In this document: positions 45,636 through 54,659 of the stretch, piece after piece | How the letters are laid out: each line of letters starts with the position of its first letter | Position numbering within the stretch: position 1 is the first letter of the stretch | NCBI RefSeq assembly: GCF_002487355.1 | Contig: NZ_NTMG01000032.1 | Span: forward strand, 1 to 58,581 | DNA length: 58,581 nucleotides | Origin: Candidatus Methanoperedens sp. BLZ2 | GTDB lineage: Archaea; Halobacteriota; Methanosarcinia; Methanosarcinales; Methanoperedenaceae | Reading direction: 5' to 3' | Made by a program: the position numbers and the translations under genes | The notes under the pieces: model-generated | Databases searched by the model: none | Told to the model about the DNA's origin: nothing | Seen by the model: only the letters and a program-made list of their open reading frames with translations

Positions 45636-46560
45636 GTTTTATATCCTCCTCAGGTTTTTTCTCATTCTCATTCTCATTCTCATGTCCTTCATGCGGTTTT
45701 TTATGTGTCGCCATATAGAAACCTCCAAGCAGCGCAGGCCATGTGACGAGCGTTAGATTTACCATACCCAGGAAATCCTTTGTCAGTTTCGGAAATGATG
45801 TTGTCCCGATGTTTTCAGGGAACCCCATTTTCTCAAACGGCAGTTTTGAAACATATAACCAGCCAGTTCCTCCGGCTTCGGTTTCACCATACACATGGTC
45901 GATATATTTATCGGGTTCACCCCATATTCTCTGCTTTGCCATTTTTATCAGGTCATTTCTTTTTCCGAACTGTATGGCTTCAACAGGGCATGCTTCCGCG
46001 CAGGCGGGAATGAGACCATCTTTTATCCTCTGGCTGCACATGAAACATTTCTGGATCTTCGGTTCAAAGGCGCTTGAATATTCAAAGGCCGGGACATAGA
46101 ATGGACATGCTGTGATGCAATAACGGCATCCGATACACAGCTTTTCATTCCATACTACCGGTCCTTCTTTTGATTTTGTCAATGCAGCTACGGGGCAGGC
46201 CGTAACACATGCCGGTTCATCGCAATGCATACACTGGACCTTGCGATATACCGGCTTTCCATCCTCGCCCTCGAACCTGTTGACAACCGTATATGACTGC
46301 ACATCTGCGACGTAAGGTTTCCTCTTTTCTTCAAAAACAGAGGTATCTTCAAACGATGTTTTCGCAGTTGGAAGATTATTAGCCTTGTTACATGCAGCTT
46401 CACAGCGGCGGCATCCGATGCACCTTGTTGTATCAGTCAGCATACCCAGGCGGTCTGGATTTCCTTCAAAATCCTGTGCTCCAAGAACGCTTTCGCTGCC
46501 AAGAATGCTTGCTGCAACAACAGTTCCGCCTATTTTGAGCAAGTTTCTCCTGTTTATCAT
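45628..46560 (-). CDS. HybA-like [4Fe-4S] ferredoxin-type protein with Tat signal
   Basis: 310 residues. Twin-arginine leader INRRNLLKIGG, then four cysteine clusters (CIGCRRCEAACN, CMHCDEPACVTACP, CIGCRYCITACP, CFMCSQ...CAEACP) for four FeS centres. A C-terminal hydrophobic anchor (VTWPALLGGFYMA) is followed by a His/Glu tail coded by a CTCATT microsatellite. The layout matches HybA. It sits outside the membrane and links NrfD to the multiheme cytochrome upstream. Confidence 0.92.
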   Translation of the reverse strand: MINRRNLLKIGGTVVAASILGSESVLGAQDFEGNPDRLGMLTDTTRCIGCRRCEAACNKANNLPTAKTSFEDTSVFEEKRKPYVADVQSYTVVNRFEGEDGKPVYRKVQCMHCDEPACVTACPVAALTKSKEGPVVWNEKLCIGCRYCITACPFYVPAFEYSSAFEPKIQKCFMCSQRIKDGLIPACAEACPVEAIQFGKRNDLIKMAKQRIWGEPDKYIDHVYGETEAGGTGWLYVSKLPFEKMGFPENIGTTSFPKLTKDFLGMVNLTLVTWPALLGGFYMATHKKPHEGHENENENEKKPEEDIKHE

Positions 46561-46563
46561 AAT

Positions 46564-47367
46564 TTATCCTCCAATTAGTTTGTGACAGCCCTGGCATGTA
46601 TTGCCAGCTCTTCCTGCATGATCTTCAGGCACTAACGCCGCTCCTGCAACTCCTGTTGAATGGCACTTAAGACAGCTGTCATGATAAACGATCTTTGACT
46701 CCATGCCCCCATTTGGTATCCCTTTCGGATGGCACCTGTTACATGTATCCCATGTAAGCTGGTGCGGACGGATTGGAGCTGAGACTATGGCTGATGCTTT
46801 TAGCTCCCCTGTGTGGCAGTTAATGCAGCTGTCAGGTCCATTGAAATCTCCAGGATGGCAGGAAATGCATCTCTCATGATAAGCGGCCTTCAGACCCGGT
46901 TTGGTCGAATTATGCGGATTAGCCGGACTGTCATGACAATCCTTACATGCATGGATCTCATCCCCGCTGTTATGATGGCATGTAATACAACTGACCTTTT
47001 CACTCATGATCTTATGGAAATCAGTCGCTGGCCCGTATTTGATTGAAAGGTACTCAGATTTATTTACTGTTGGCCATCCGTTATTCGAAGCAAGTCTGAC
47101 CTGCCTGATATTATCGGATTGTATGGCCACTGTTGCGTTTGAAATATTCGGGGCTGCAACATCAGAAGTATCTGAAGATGTAAGTACGATCGCCCCGCCC
47201 CCAAAGACCAGTGCAAGGGGAATAACGAAAGATACTATTGTTGACCTTTTCATCTTATCCCTGGAGTTTACCAGTATCCACAGGGCGATAAACCCGAAGC
47301 AAAACGCTATTACAATCAGGTATTCAACCCCTTTGACAAACGTCATGAATTCAAGTAATGTATTCAT
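46564..47367 (-). CDS. Membrane-anchored seven-heme c-type cytochrome
   Basis: 267 residues. Two N-terminal hydrophobic segments (VEYLIVIAFCFGFIALWILV; IVSFVIPLALVFGGGAIVL) are followed by seven CxxCH sites: CITCH, CKDCH, CISCH, CINCH, CNRCH, CLKCH, CQGCH. Probably carries electrons between the NrfD/FeS unit and outer acceptors or donors. The start follows AGGTG. It is the first gene of electron-transfer module 1, directly after RHH/V4R protein 1. Confidence 0.93.
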   Translation of the reverse strand: MNTLLEFMTFVKGVEYLIVIAFCFGFIALWILVNSRDKMKRSTIVSFVIPLALVFGGGAIVLTSSDTSDVAAPNISNATVAIQSDNIRQVRLASNNGWPTVNKSEYLSIKYGPATDFHKIMSEKVSCITCHHNSGDEIHACKDCHDSPANPHNSTKPGLKAAYHERCISCHPGDFNGPDSCINCHTGELKASAIVSAPIRPHQLTWDTCNRCHPKGIPNGGMESKIVYHDSCLKCHSTGVAGAALVPEDHAGRAGNTCQGCHKLIGG

Positions 47368-47441
47368 TTTAACACCTATTATTTAGTTCAATTTTTTGTA
47401 TTGTTCTTCTGCGATCCCGACTTCATCCAAAATTTCTGATT

Positions 47442-48884
47442 TTATGGCACTCGTATTAACACCTCACAACAATTGTCCCCGTGCGACAATAATTTCTTAA
47501 CATCAAGCTCGGCCCTGTTCCCAAAAGCGTGGTTCACTGCCCCTTTAAAAGTTTCCCTTATCGTATGGCAGATGTATTTATCGACTGAATTACCTTCAGC
47601 TACAATATTGCATTTCTTGATTGTATATAGTAGATTTTTCCCATCCGGTTTCCATTCGCTTTCCCTGTGGAGTTTAGAATCAATTATTTCAAGAGCTTTC
47701 TGGAAATTCTGGAATTCCCAGCTTTTTATATTATTCTCTTTTTCGTACTCCTGCATCAGGGATATCCCTATCCTTCTCCCCAGGGCTGTCAGCGATACAG
47801 GTATATCAGGAATGTTCTTTAGCCCTTTTAAAAAAGCCATGAACATTATCAAGTCCTGGTCCACCCTGCTGTTACTGATCTTGAGGTTGCTTACTATCTC
47901 GTTTATCCTGATCCCCACATCCGGCCTGTGTGTCAACACGACCATATTGGCAGTTGACTTGGCATCATAAAGGTGGCCGTTCGCTTCCAGAAGTGAGACT
48001 ATGCTTGTTTTCAGTTTGTCTATTACCTCCTTGTTCCTGTAATTATGGAACAATATGAGATTCTCCCGGTCAACCTCTACCCTGTCCACAACTCTTGAAG
48101 TTTCATATACTTCCTTAATCAGGGACAGCATTTCGCGAAGAGGAATTTCCTGGATAGGTTTCTTGGCAAGCGTTTCTATTGTTATCTCGCCCATAGGAAC
48201 TTTACCAGAAAGCAGATCCTCAAAGTAGTTCCTGTGAACGGTTACCATATTGTAATTGCTCAGGAGATGTCCGTTGATTATTGATTTCCAGAAATCAGGG
48301 CGGCTTTTGATGGCCTGGATAATTTCATTCAAACCTCCAAAAGAGGTAATAAGGCTATCATATCCTTCCTTCTTGTTTGATTTTGATAGTTCAACTCTTA
48401 TACCTCCATCGAGATTAAAAACCGAAGTTATCTCAAGCGGAGCATGCTCAGGTGAGTTTTTCACAAGATACTGGGCAAGCATCCTCGCAACGAATCTTAT
48501 TTTCTGGGGCGAGCCTTTGACCTCTATCAATACTTCTGATGCAGATGTATCATTATCGTATTTCAGGGAAAGGTCAACATCCCACTCCAGTTCGCTGAAT
48601 TTGTTCTTGAGATATTCTTCAAGTTTTCCCATCGAATTTATCAGCATGGGACCTATCAGATCATCCAGTACATTGTCCGGGACAAGCAAACCGTCGATCT
48701 CGTTGAGCATCCATTTGAACAACGTATTGTCAATTGTGGAAATATTCTCAAGTTCACTGTTCTTTCCAGCCCGGTCTATTATCTCTCTTATTGCGGCGCT
48801 GAAATTACCTTTATGTTTTTCAACATAAGGCTCCATCTTCTGTATGCAATCATTGTCAAGAGAGATATGTCTTGTAACGATCAT
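47442..48884 (-). CDS. RHH/V4R-like putative sensor-regulator, copy 1
   Basis: 480 residues, one of three paralogues here. Residues 1-40 (VTRHISLDNDCIQKMEPYVE, then NFSAAIREIIDRAG) look like a ribbon-helix-helix DNA-binding segment. The middle ~330 residues match no family I know. The end (KKCNI, YICHTIRETFKGA, LLSHGDNCCEVLIRVP) resembles a V4R small-molecule-binding domain with conserved Cys and His. The RHH, V4R and regulator calls are inferences from pattern. ATG 48884 aligns with the starts of the other copies (xxxxRHIS). It is immediately upstream of the seven-heme cytochrome operon. Confidence 0.65.
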   Translation of the reverse strand: MIVTRHISLDNDCIQKMEPYVEKHKGNFSAAIREIIDRAGKNSELENISTIDNTLFKWMLNEIDGLLVPDNVLDDLIGPMLINSMGKLEEYLKNKFSELEWDVDLSLKYDNDTSASEVLIEVKGSPQKIRFVARMLAQYLVKNSPEHAPLEITSVFNLDGGIRVELSKSNKKEGYDSLITSFGGLNEIIQAIKSRPDFWKSIINGHLLSNYNMVTVHRNYFEDLLSGKVPMGEITIETLAKKPIQEIPLREMLSLIKEVYETSRVVDRVEVDRENLILFHNYRNKEVIDKLKTSIVSLLEANGHLYDAKSTANMVVLTHRPDVGIRINEIVSNLKISNSRVDQDLIMFMAFLKGLKNIPDIPVSLTALGRRIGISLMQEYEKENNIKSWEFQNFQKALEIIDSKLHRESEWKPDGKNLLYTIKKCNIVAEGNSVDKYICHTIRETFKGAVNHAFGNRAELDVKKLLSHGDNCCEVLIRVP

Positions 48885-48917
48885 AATTACCCCATTTCTT
48901 TCTCTGGTGGTCTTCAT

Positions 48918-49199
48918 TTACACTTTCCCAAATTGCTCATAGAGAAGTTCTTTTTCCCGTTTCAGTTCTGCTTCCCTTCGTGCAAGCGCTTTCATAGCAT
49001 CATTTGCTTTTACTGAGATTGTGATCCTGTTCTTACTGTCTTTAATATATCCTCGCAGTCCAGCTGCCAGGAAAACAGCCGCTGCGATCGGTAAAAGAAT
49101 GACCCATCCTGTCAGGAAAGCTATAAAACTTTCAGATGGCAGGAAATAGACAGTTCCAATTACGATCCCGGCTGCAAAATACCGTTTCCAATTATACAT
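48918..49199 (-). CDS. Small two-helix membrane protein (partner of RHH/V4R copy 1)
   Basis: 93 residues. Two membrane segments form a hairpin (YFAAGIVIGTVYFLPSESFI; WVILLPIAAAVFLAAGL), then a charged coiled-coil tail (MKALARREAELKREKELLYE). ATG 49199 is preceded by GGGTGAAG and is preferred to a start 35 codons earlier. It shares the pattern Y(F/Y)LPxExFxAxxxGxxxLxP with the 55-residue protein at 54242. It ends 33 bp before RHH/V4R copy 1, suggesting a membrane-linked sensor pair. Confidence 0.65.
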   Translation of the reverse strand: MYNWKRYFAAGIVIGTVYFLPSESFIAFLTGWVILLPIAAAVFLAAGLRGYIKDSKNRITISVKANDAMKALARREAELKREKELLYEQFGKV

Positions 49200-49370
49200 A
49201 TGCTTCACCCAATTATGATTATCCAATGCCAATGTTAAAAGAATATTTGACAGGAAGATAGCATGGAAAGCCATGAATAGACATAGTTTAACATAAAAGA
49301 GCATAATATGCCATTACATGGCCTGGAAAATACAGGGTATGGCAAATGACAGGATTATTTTGAAATAAGG

Positions 49371-50813
49371 TCAAGGCATCCTTATGATCACCTCGCAGAA
49401 ATTATCTCCATGTGTCAGTAAATGTTTCGTACACATCCGGGCTTTGTTTCCAAAAGCGTAACTCAATGCCCCCTTAAATGTCTCCCTCACAGTATGACAA
49501 ACGTAATTATCAAATTCATTTCCATTTCCTGCAATATTACATTTCCTGATTGTATAAAGCAGATCCTTTCCTTCTGATTTCCATTCACTTTCCCTGTGGA
49601 GTCTTGCATCTATGCTCTGTAATGCCTTCTGGAAGTTGTCCAGTGTCCACGTCTTGATGTTATTTTCCAATTCATATCCCTGCATTAAGGATTTACCTGT
49701 CCTTCTACCCAGGGATGTCAGGGATATGGGAATATCAGGAATGTCCTTTAATCCTTTTAAGAATCCAAAAAATACCAGAAGTTCCTGGTCAAGCCTGGTA
49801 TTGCTGTTTTTCAACGTCTTAACGATCTCATTTATTTTTATTCCAACATCAGACCTGTGGGTCAATATTACGATGTTGGCTGTTGCCCTGGCATCAAACA
49901 TATGGCCATTTGCTTCCAGGAGCGCATGAGCGCTTTTTCTTAGTTTTTCAATAGCTGCCCTGTCCCTGTAACTATGGAATAAAACAAGTATGTCTTTATC
50001 GATTTCCACCCTGTCAACTATCCTTGATGTTTCAAAGACCTCTTTCATAAGATGAAGCATTTCTGTAAGAGGGATTTCCCGGATGGGTTTTTTTGCAAGA
50101 TTTTCTATTGCGACCTCCCATGCCGGTATTTTACCCTCAAGCAGGTCCTCAAAATAATTCCTGTGGACAGTGACCATATTATAATTACTTACAAGATGCC
50201 TGTTGAACAGGGATTTCCAGAACGCTGGGCGGGTCTTTATAGTCCTGACAAGCTCGTCTGTCTTTCCAAAAAAAATCTCAAGGCTAAGGAGCGCATCTTT
50301 ATTATTTGAACCTGATAATTCAACTTTTATACCTTCATTAGTATTAACGACCGACATGACTTCAAGAGGTTTAATTTTAAGTGAATTTTTGACAAGATAC
50401 TGGGTAATTAAGCTTGTAATGAATTTTATTTTTTGATTGTTGCCTTTTATTTCCATTAATACTTCACCAGGGGAAATATCATTATCAGATCTTAATGTGA
50501 TGCAAATTCCCCACTTAAGTTCCTCAAATCTTCGATTAAGATAACTTTCCAGTTTGTCCATCGAATTCATCATTATAGGATCTACGAATTCATTAAGTAT
50601 CTCAGAAGGAAGGAGCTTTTCATCTATTTCCTTGAGTATCCAGTTAAATAAGGAATGGTCTATTGCAGATGAATTGATCCTGGTATCATACTTTCCAGCC
50701 TGGCAAATCATATCCCTTAATGCTGCGCCAAAATTCCCGTTATGCTTATCAGCATAGGGTTTTAATTTCTCAATATATTCATCTTCAAGTGAGATATGCC
50801 GTGTAATATTCAT
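49371..50813 (-). CDS. RHH/V4R-like putative sensor-regulator, copy 2
   Basis: 480 residues, collinear with copies 1 and 3 from MNITRHISLEDEYIEKLKPY to HGDNFCEVIIRMP. Shared invariants include NYNMVTVHRNYFEDLL, DIPISLTSLGRRTGKSLMQ, RLHRESEWK and CHTVRETFKGA. Three cysteines in the C-terminal domain are common to all copies; this copy has an extra one (MCTKHLL). It lies between the cytochrome b module and the small membrane protein plus copy 1. Confidence 0.65.
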   Translation of the reverse strand: MNITRHISLEDEYIEKLKPYADKHNGNFGAALRDMICQAGKYDTRINSSAIDHSLFNWILKEIDEKLLPSEILNEFVDPIMMNSMDKLESYLNRRFEELKWGICITLRSDNDISPGEVLMEIKGNNQKIKFITSLITQYLVKNSLKIKPLEVMSVVNTNEGIKVELSGSNNKDALLSLEIFFGKTDELVRTIKTRPAFWKSLFNRHLVSNYNMVTVHRNYFEDLLEGKIPAWEVAIENLAKKPIREIPLTEMLHLMKEVFETSRIVDRVEIDKDILVLFHSYRDRAAIEKLRKSAHALLEANGHMFDARATANIVILTHRSDVGIKINEIVKTLKNSNTRLDQELLVFFGFLKGLKDIPDIPISLTSLGRRTGKSLMQGYELENNIKTWTLDNFQKALQSIDARLHRESEWKSEGKDLLYTIRKCNIAGNGNEFDNYVCHTVRETFKGALSYAFGNKARMCTKHLLTHGDNFCEVIIRMP

Positions 50814-50968
50814 TTTTCTTTTTCCACTCCTTTATTATACCTATAAAATGACAATCCTAAAAGAGTATTTGAGAAGACATTCGGGTTTTGTGTCCATTGG
50901 AGGTTTTTTATGACATGAAATGACAACAAAAAAGAAAAAAAATCGTTTTTGAAAACCTCTATAACATG

Positions 50969-51802
50969 CTATACCACGCGCAGGACATACGTCTTAACCG
51001 CTTCCATAAGCACGCTATACGATATCCACACCATCCATATGCAAATTGTAAGGAAGATAATCGTGAACACAAGTTTCGCAAATCCCACTATCAATATATT
51101 TTTGTGTTCCTTGCGTTCCTTGTTTTCCATATTTTCCGGATTTGCAATTTTTTGGCTTTTCATGGCTTCTTCGTATTCCAGGGGATGCTCATGGCGCATT
51201 TCCTCCTCCGGGATATTCCCTGTCAGCCAGGCAAGATTTGGGAATTTTTCGAATTGCTCGTCATAAAAATGTCCTATGAAGATTGCAATGGATGCAAGTA
51301 CTGCCTCCCATGTATGGAACAGGTTCGCTATCTGAACAAATCCTATTGGAAAATATTTCATGGCTTCAAAAGGCTGCCACATCAATAATCCTGTAAAACC
51401 CATTACTACTGCTCCGAATCCTGCCCCGAAATACTCGAATTTCTGTTTCCAGGTATATCGTCCGAATTTTGGATGCTCATCCGAATATCTCAGGTAATAC
51501 CTTACCTGCTGCTTGAAATCCTCGACATCCTTAAGATTAAATAGTATGTCATAACGGGGTTTCTCAAGAATATGGTAAACAGCATGATATATACTCACTC
51601 CTATCATTACAAGGCCGGAAAAATGATGGATAAATGTCCTGTTATCGAATCCACCTACTGATTCTATCATCCACCTTGACCACCATTCTTCAGGGAACTT
51701 GAGAGGAAAACCCGTGTACGCAAGCAGAATAAAAGAGGTAAAGAATATTATATGCTGTATGCGCTGGTTCAGGGTAAACCTCTTGAATTTTAATTCTACC
51801 AT
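50969..51802 (-). CDS. Cytochrome b (formate dehydrogenase gamma/b561-like)
   Basis: 277 residues. Four membrane helices with His pairs in RIQHIIFFTSFILL, FIHHFSGLVMIGVSIYHAVY and LFHTWEAVLASIAIFIGHFY, as in FdnI-type subunits that exchange electrons with quinone. A charged loop and a fifth hydrophobic C-terminal helix follow. ATG 51802 has GGAGG upstream and lies just before (3 bp) the cytochrome c stop. With the seven-heme protein it forms electron-transfer module 2. Confidence 0.9.
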   Translation of the reverse strand: MVELKFKRFTLNQRIQHIIFFTSFILLAYTGFPLKFPEEWWSRWMIESVGGFDNRTFIHHFSGLVMIGVSIYHAVYHILEKPRYDILFNLKDVEDFKQQVRYYLRYSDEHPKFGRYTWKQKFEYFGAGFGAVVMGFTGLLMWQPFEAMKYFPIGFVQIANLFHTWEAVLASIAIFIGHFYDEQFEKFPNLAWLTGNIPEEEMRHEHPLEYEEAMKSQKIANPENMENKERKEHKNILIVGFAKLVFTIIFLTICIWMVWISYSVLMEAVKTYVLRVV

Positions 51803-51804
51803 GA

Positions 51805-52665
51805 TCAATGCCTCCTTCTTATCTCAAAATTTGATGTAATTCCAAGGAAAATAAGCCCTATTGTAAAGGTAAGTTCAAAAAGGATCATAAGTATATAGAA
51901 ATACGTTACAAGCCTTTTTGCATCAAGGGAAAGCAGGTAAACAGACTGCTCTTCATGGATCTTACCTCCTGTGATAAAGACATTATTTGCACCCGGATGA
52001 CACCCGCTTTTTCCGCAAGTAGACGGCAGATTCGCGGGATTTATTGCTGATTTCGGATCACTTGCCTGCCTTGTATCATGGTTTTCATGACAATCCGAAC
52101 AGCTTGCAAGTAACCTTCCGCCGCCTGCATAAGACTTATAATGGAAAGATTTTTTGTAAGTGTCAAACCTGTCTGTCCTGATGCCATAATATAAGGCTTG
52201 CATTCTGGTCTGGTTTTCATGACATTTTGCACATGTTTCCGGTACATTTGCCGAATATGTCGAAGAATCGGGATTTTTCGATGAAAGGATATTGTGGATG
52301 CCGTGGCAATCGGTACATGATGCTGATGTTCTTCCTTCCCTGAGTCTTTGCCAGTGAATGCTGTCCTCATATACCCGGGTTTCATTCCCATGACATTTTG
52401 AACAAAAGTTCGTGACATTTACAGGTGAAGGTGTTCCTGTAAAATTCGTGTGCATCACATTTATGGAAACAACACTCCCGCTGATATTTACGTCTCCGCC
52501 ATGACAGTCCGCACACGTATTTTTATTAAAATGTATGCTTGCCCGGAATTCATTCACCTGTGCCGGATGGCAATGATAACAGGAGATATCCGTATTTTCA
52601 TCCTGCACAGATGCCCCGGTCAAAAAGAAAATACCGATTAATGCCAGGATTATTATCCTGCTCAT
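51805..52665 (-). CDS. Seven-heme c-type cytochrome with C-terminal membrane anchor
   Basis: 286 residues. Signal peptide (SRIIILALIGIFFLTGAS). Six CxxCH motifs (CYHCH, CADCH, CSKCH, CTDCH, CAKCH, CSDCH) and a seventh of the rare form CGKSGCH (CX4CH). A C-terminal helix (YFYILMILFELTFTIGLIFL) anchors it. It resembles NapC/NrfH-linked or octaheme-type electron carriers that receive electrons from a cytochrome b. Start 52665 begins the signal peptide; a longer frame would overlap RHH/V4R copy 3. Confidence 0.9.
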   Translation of the reverse strand: MSRIIILALIGIFFLTGASVQDENTDISCYHCHPAQVNEFRASIHFNKNTCADCHGGDVNISGSVVSINVMHTNFTGTPSPVNVTNFCSKCHGNETRVYEDSIHWQRLREGRTSASCTDCHGIHNILSSKNPDSSTYSANVPETCAKCHENQTRMQALYYGIRTDRFDTYKKSFHYKSYAGGGRLLASCSDCHENHDTRQASDPKSAINPANLPSTCGKSGCHPGANNVFITGGKIHEEQSVYLLSLDAKRLVTYFYILMILFELTFTIGLIFLGITSNFEIRRRH

Positions 52666-52694
52666 CCAATTTTTTATTATGTTGAAATCTGGTT

Positions 52695-54131
52695 CTATTG
52701 AATTCGTACTACCACCTCGCAAAAATTATCACCTTGAGATAATAATTTTTGAACATCTAATACTGCTTTATTACTGAAAGCATAGTTCATTGCTCCTTTA
52801 AACGTCTCCCTTATAGTGTGGCAAATGCATTTACTGGGATCATTCCGGGCAATGCTGCATTTCCTGATAGTATAATGCAGGTTTTTTCCATCCGCTTTCC
52901 ATTCACTTTCCCTGTGAAGCTTTGAGTCAATAATTTCAAAAGCGTTTTTGAATTTCTCCAGGTTCCATTCCTTGATGTTATTTTCCAATTCATATTCCTG
53001 CATTATGGATTTACCAAGTCTTCTTCCCAGGACAGAAAGAGATAAAGGAATATCGGGAATGTCCTTCAGGCCGTTCAGGAAAGTAACGAACATCAATAAT
53101 TCCTGATCAACTTTATTGCTGCCCGTTTTCAGATTATCTATTAATTCATTGATCTTTAAACCGATATGGGGCCTGTGTGTCAGCACGATCATATTTGCTG
53201 TTGATTTCCCATCGTACAGATGGCCGTTTGATTCCAGCAGTGTTAAAATAATCCTTTTTAATTTATCCACTGCTTGTTTTGCCCTGTAATTATGGAAAAT
53301 GACCAGTTTGTCGTTTTCGATTTCCACCCTGTCAACAATCCTTGAGTTCTCATAAACCTCCTTTAAGAGCCAGAGCAGATCTTTAAGAGGTATTTCCCGG
53401 ATTGGTCTTTTTGCAAGAAATTCTATCATCACTTCCCCCCCTGGTATATCATTAGCAAGTATGTCTTCAAAAGAGTTCCTGTGGATTGTGACCATATTGT
53501 AATTGCTGAGGTGATGACCTTTGATAATCGGGATCCAGAAATCAGGACGGCCTTTTACAGTCCCCAGAATTCCGTTCAATCCTCCGAAAAAAGTGATTAA
53601 ACTATCTTCTGCCTCTGTTTTATCTGACAGTGATAACTCAACTTTTATGCATTCATTGAAATTGACGACTGACCGTACTGCCAGTGGTGAGCGGATGAGT
53701 GAATTTTTCACGAGGAACTGTGACACTAATCCCGCAATAAACTTTATTTTCCGTGGTGAGCCTCTTATTGTTAAAAGGACCCCGGCTGGAAAATTATCAT
53801 TATCGCATTTCAAACAAAGGTTTACTCCCCACTCAAGTCCTGTTAACCTCTTGTTTATATTTTCTTCAAGTTTTCCCATGGAATTTATCAACATCGGGCT
53901 GATCAATTTATCAAGAACGTCCCCGGGAACCAGTATATCATCGATCTCCTGTAACATCCAGTTAAACAAAGAAGTATCTATTGCCGATGAATTGAAGGCC
54001 TGATTGTATTTTCCTGCCTGGCAAATCATATCCCTTAAAGCGGCTCCCATATTCCCATTATGTTTATTTATATATGGCTCCATTTTTTTCAGATATTCAT
54101 CGTCAATGGATATGTGTCTTGAAAAGTTCAT
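52695..54131 (-). CDS. RHH/V4R-like putative sensor-regulator, copy 3
   Basis: 478 residues, third paralogue. N-terminal MNFSRHISIDDEYLKKMEPY, RHH-like helix NMGAALRDMICQAGK; C-terminal RKCSI, ICHTIRETFKGA, QGDNFCEVVVRIQ. ATG 54131 is preceded by GAGGGACC and matches the starts of the paralogues. It directly precedes the module 2 cytochromes (stop 30 bp from the cytochrome c start) and follows a small membrane protein. Confidence 0.65.
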   Translation of the reverse strand: MNFSRHISIDDEYLKKMEPYINKHNGNMGAALRDMICQAGKYNQAFNSSAIDTSLFNWMLQEIDDILVPGDVLDKLISPMLINSMGKLEENINKRLTGLEWGVNLCLKCDNDNFPAGVLLTIRGSPRKIKFIAGLVSQFLVKNSLIRSPLAVRSVVNFNECIKVELSLSDKTEAEDSLITFFGGLNGILGTVKGRPDFWIPIIKGHHLSNYNMVTIHRNSFEDILANDIPGGEVMIEFLAKRPIREIPLKDLLWLLKEVYENSRIVDRVEIENDKLVIFHNYRAKQAVDKLKRIILTLLESNGHLYDGKSTANMIVLTHRPHIGLKINELIDNLKTGSNKVDQELLMFVTFLNGLKDIPDIPLSLSVLGRRLGKSIMQEYELENNIKEWNLEKFKNAFEIIDSKLHRESEWKADGKNLHYTIRKCSIARNDPSKCICHTIRETFKGAMNYAFSNKAVLDVQKLLSQGDNFCEVVVRIQ

Positions 54132-54241
54132 GGTCCCTCTTAGAATGTTAAATAGATCCTGCATGAAGTTTCACACAGGATCTTGTTCTTGTGCCTCTTT
54201 CCCCGCTTCATTGTTATGCCTGTCTTTAATGGAATACGGAA

Positions 54242-54409
54242 TCAGGCGCTTGCTACTGATTGCATCATGTACACAAAGATAGATGCTGGTATAAGGAACA
54301 ATCCTCCTGCAAAGGCAGCAAGGAATGTTTCTGCCGGGAGATAATACGCTGCTGTCATAAAAGCTGCCGCAGCTATTGCAGCTATTATAGATTTGGTTTT
54401 ATTTTGCAT
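54242..54409 (-). CDS. Small two-helix membrane protein (partner of RHH/V4R copy 3)
   Basis: 55 residues read from the minus strand: starts MQNKTKSIIAAIAAAAFMTA, ends MMQSVASA. Two hydrophobic segments joined by YYLPAETFLAAFAGGLFLIP, matching the same joint in the 93-residue protein at 48918 (YFLPSESFIAFLTGWVILLP). GAGGTG lies 9 nt upstream and a TATA-like ATATATAG further up. It precedes RHH/V4R copy 3. Confidence 0.6.
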   Translation of the reverse strand: MQNKTKSIIAAIAAAAFMTAAYYLPAETFLAAFAGGLFLIPASIFVYMMQSVASA

Positions 54410-54578
54410 AATTCATAACACCTCAATACAATCTATATATTGACATTATTAAATAATCAGTTGATAATAAAATGTCAGGAAAAGAGTGTAAGCCGTCATA
54501 TCCGGTTTTTTGTGGGAAAAAAACACCAATAAATAAAATGGTGTGTATTATATAATTTAAAAAAGCCTGTATTACTAA

Positions 54579-54614
54579 AATATTGGAATTAAAAATGCAT
54601 GAATTCCAAATATT
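54579..54614. repeat. Imperfect palindrome in the divergent spacer
   Basis: AATATTGGAATT, 11 bp, then AATTCCAAATATT: arms match with one inserted base. Possible operator or hairpin. Confidence 0.5.
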
Positions 54615-54659
54615 GGTTTAAGAAACCCATTAATTTTTAAATTTGGCTTATTGAAGCCA

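Noticed and set aside
45655-45685. CTCATT microsatellite as a phase-variable switch
   Set aside because: The unit is 6 bp, so changes in copy number keep the frame; it only lengthens the Glu/Asn tail of the FeS protein.
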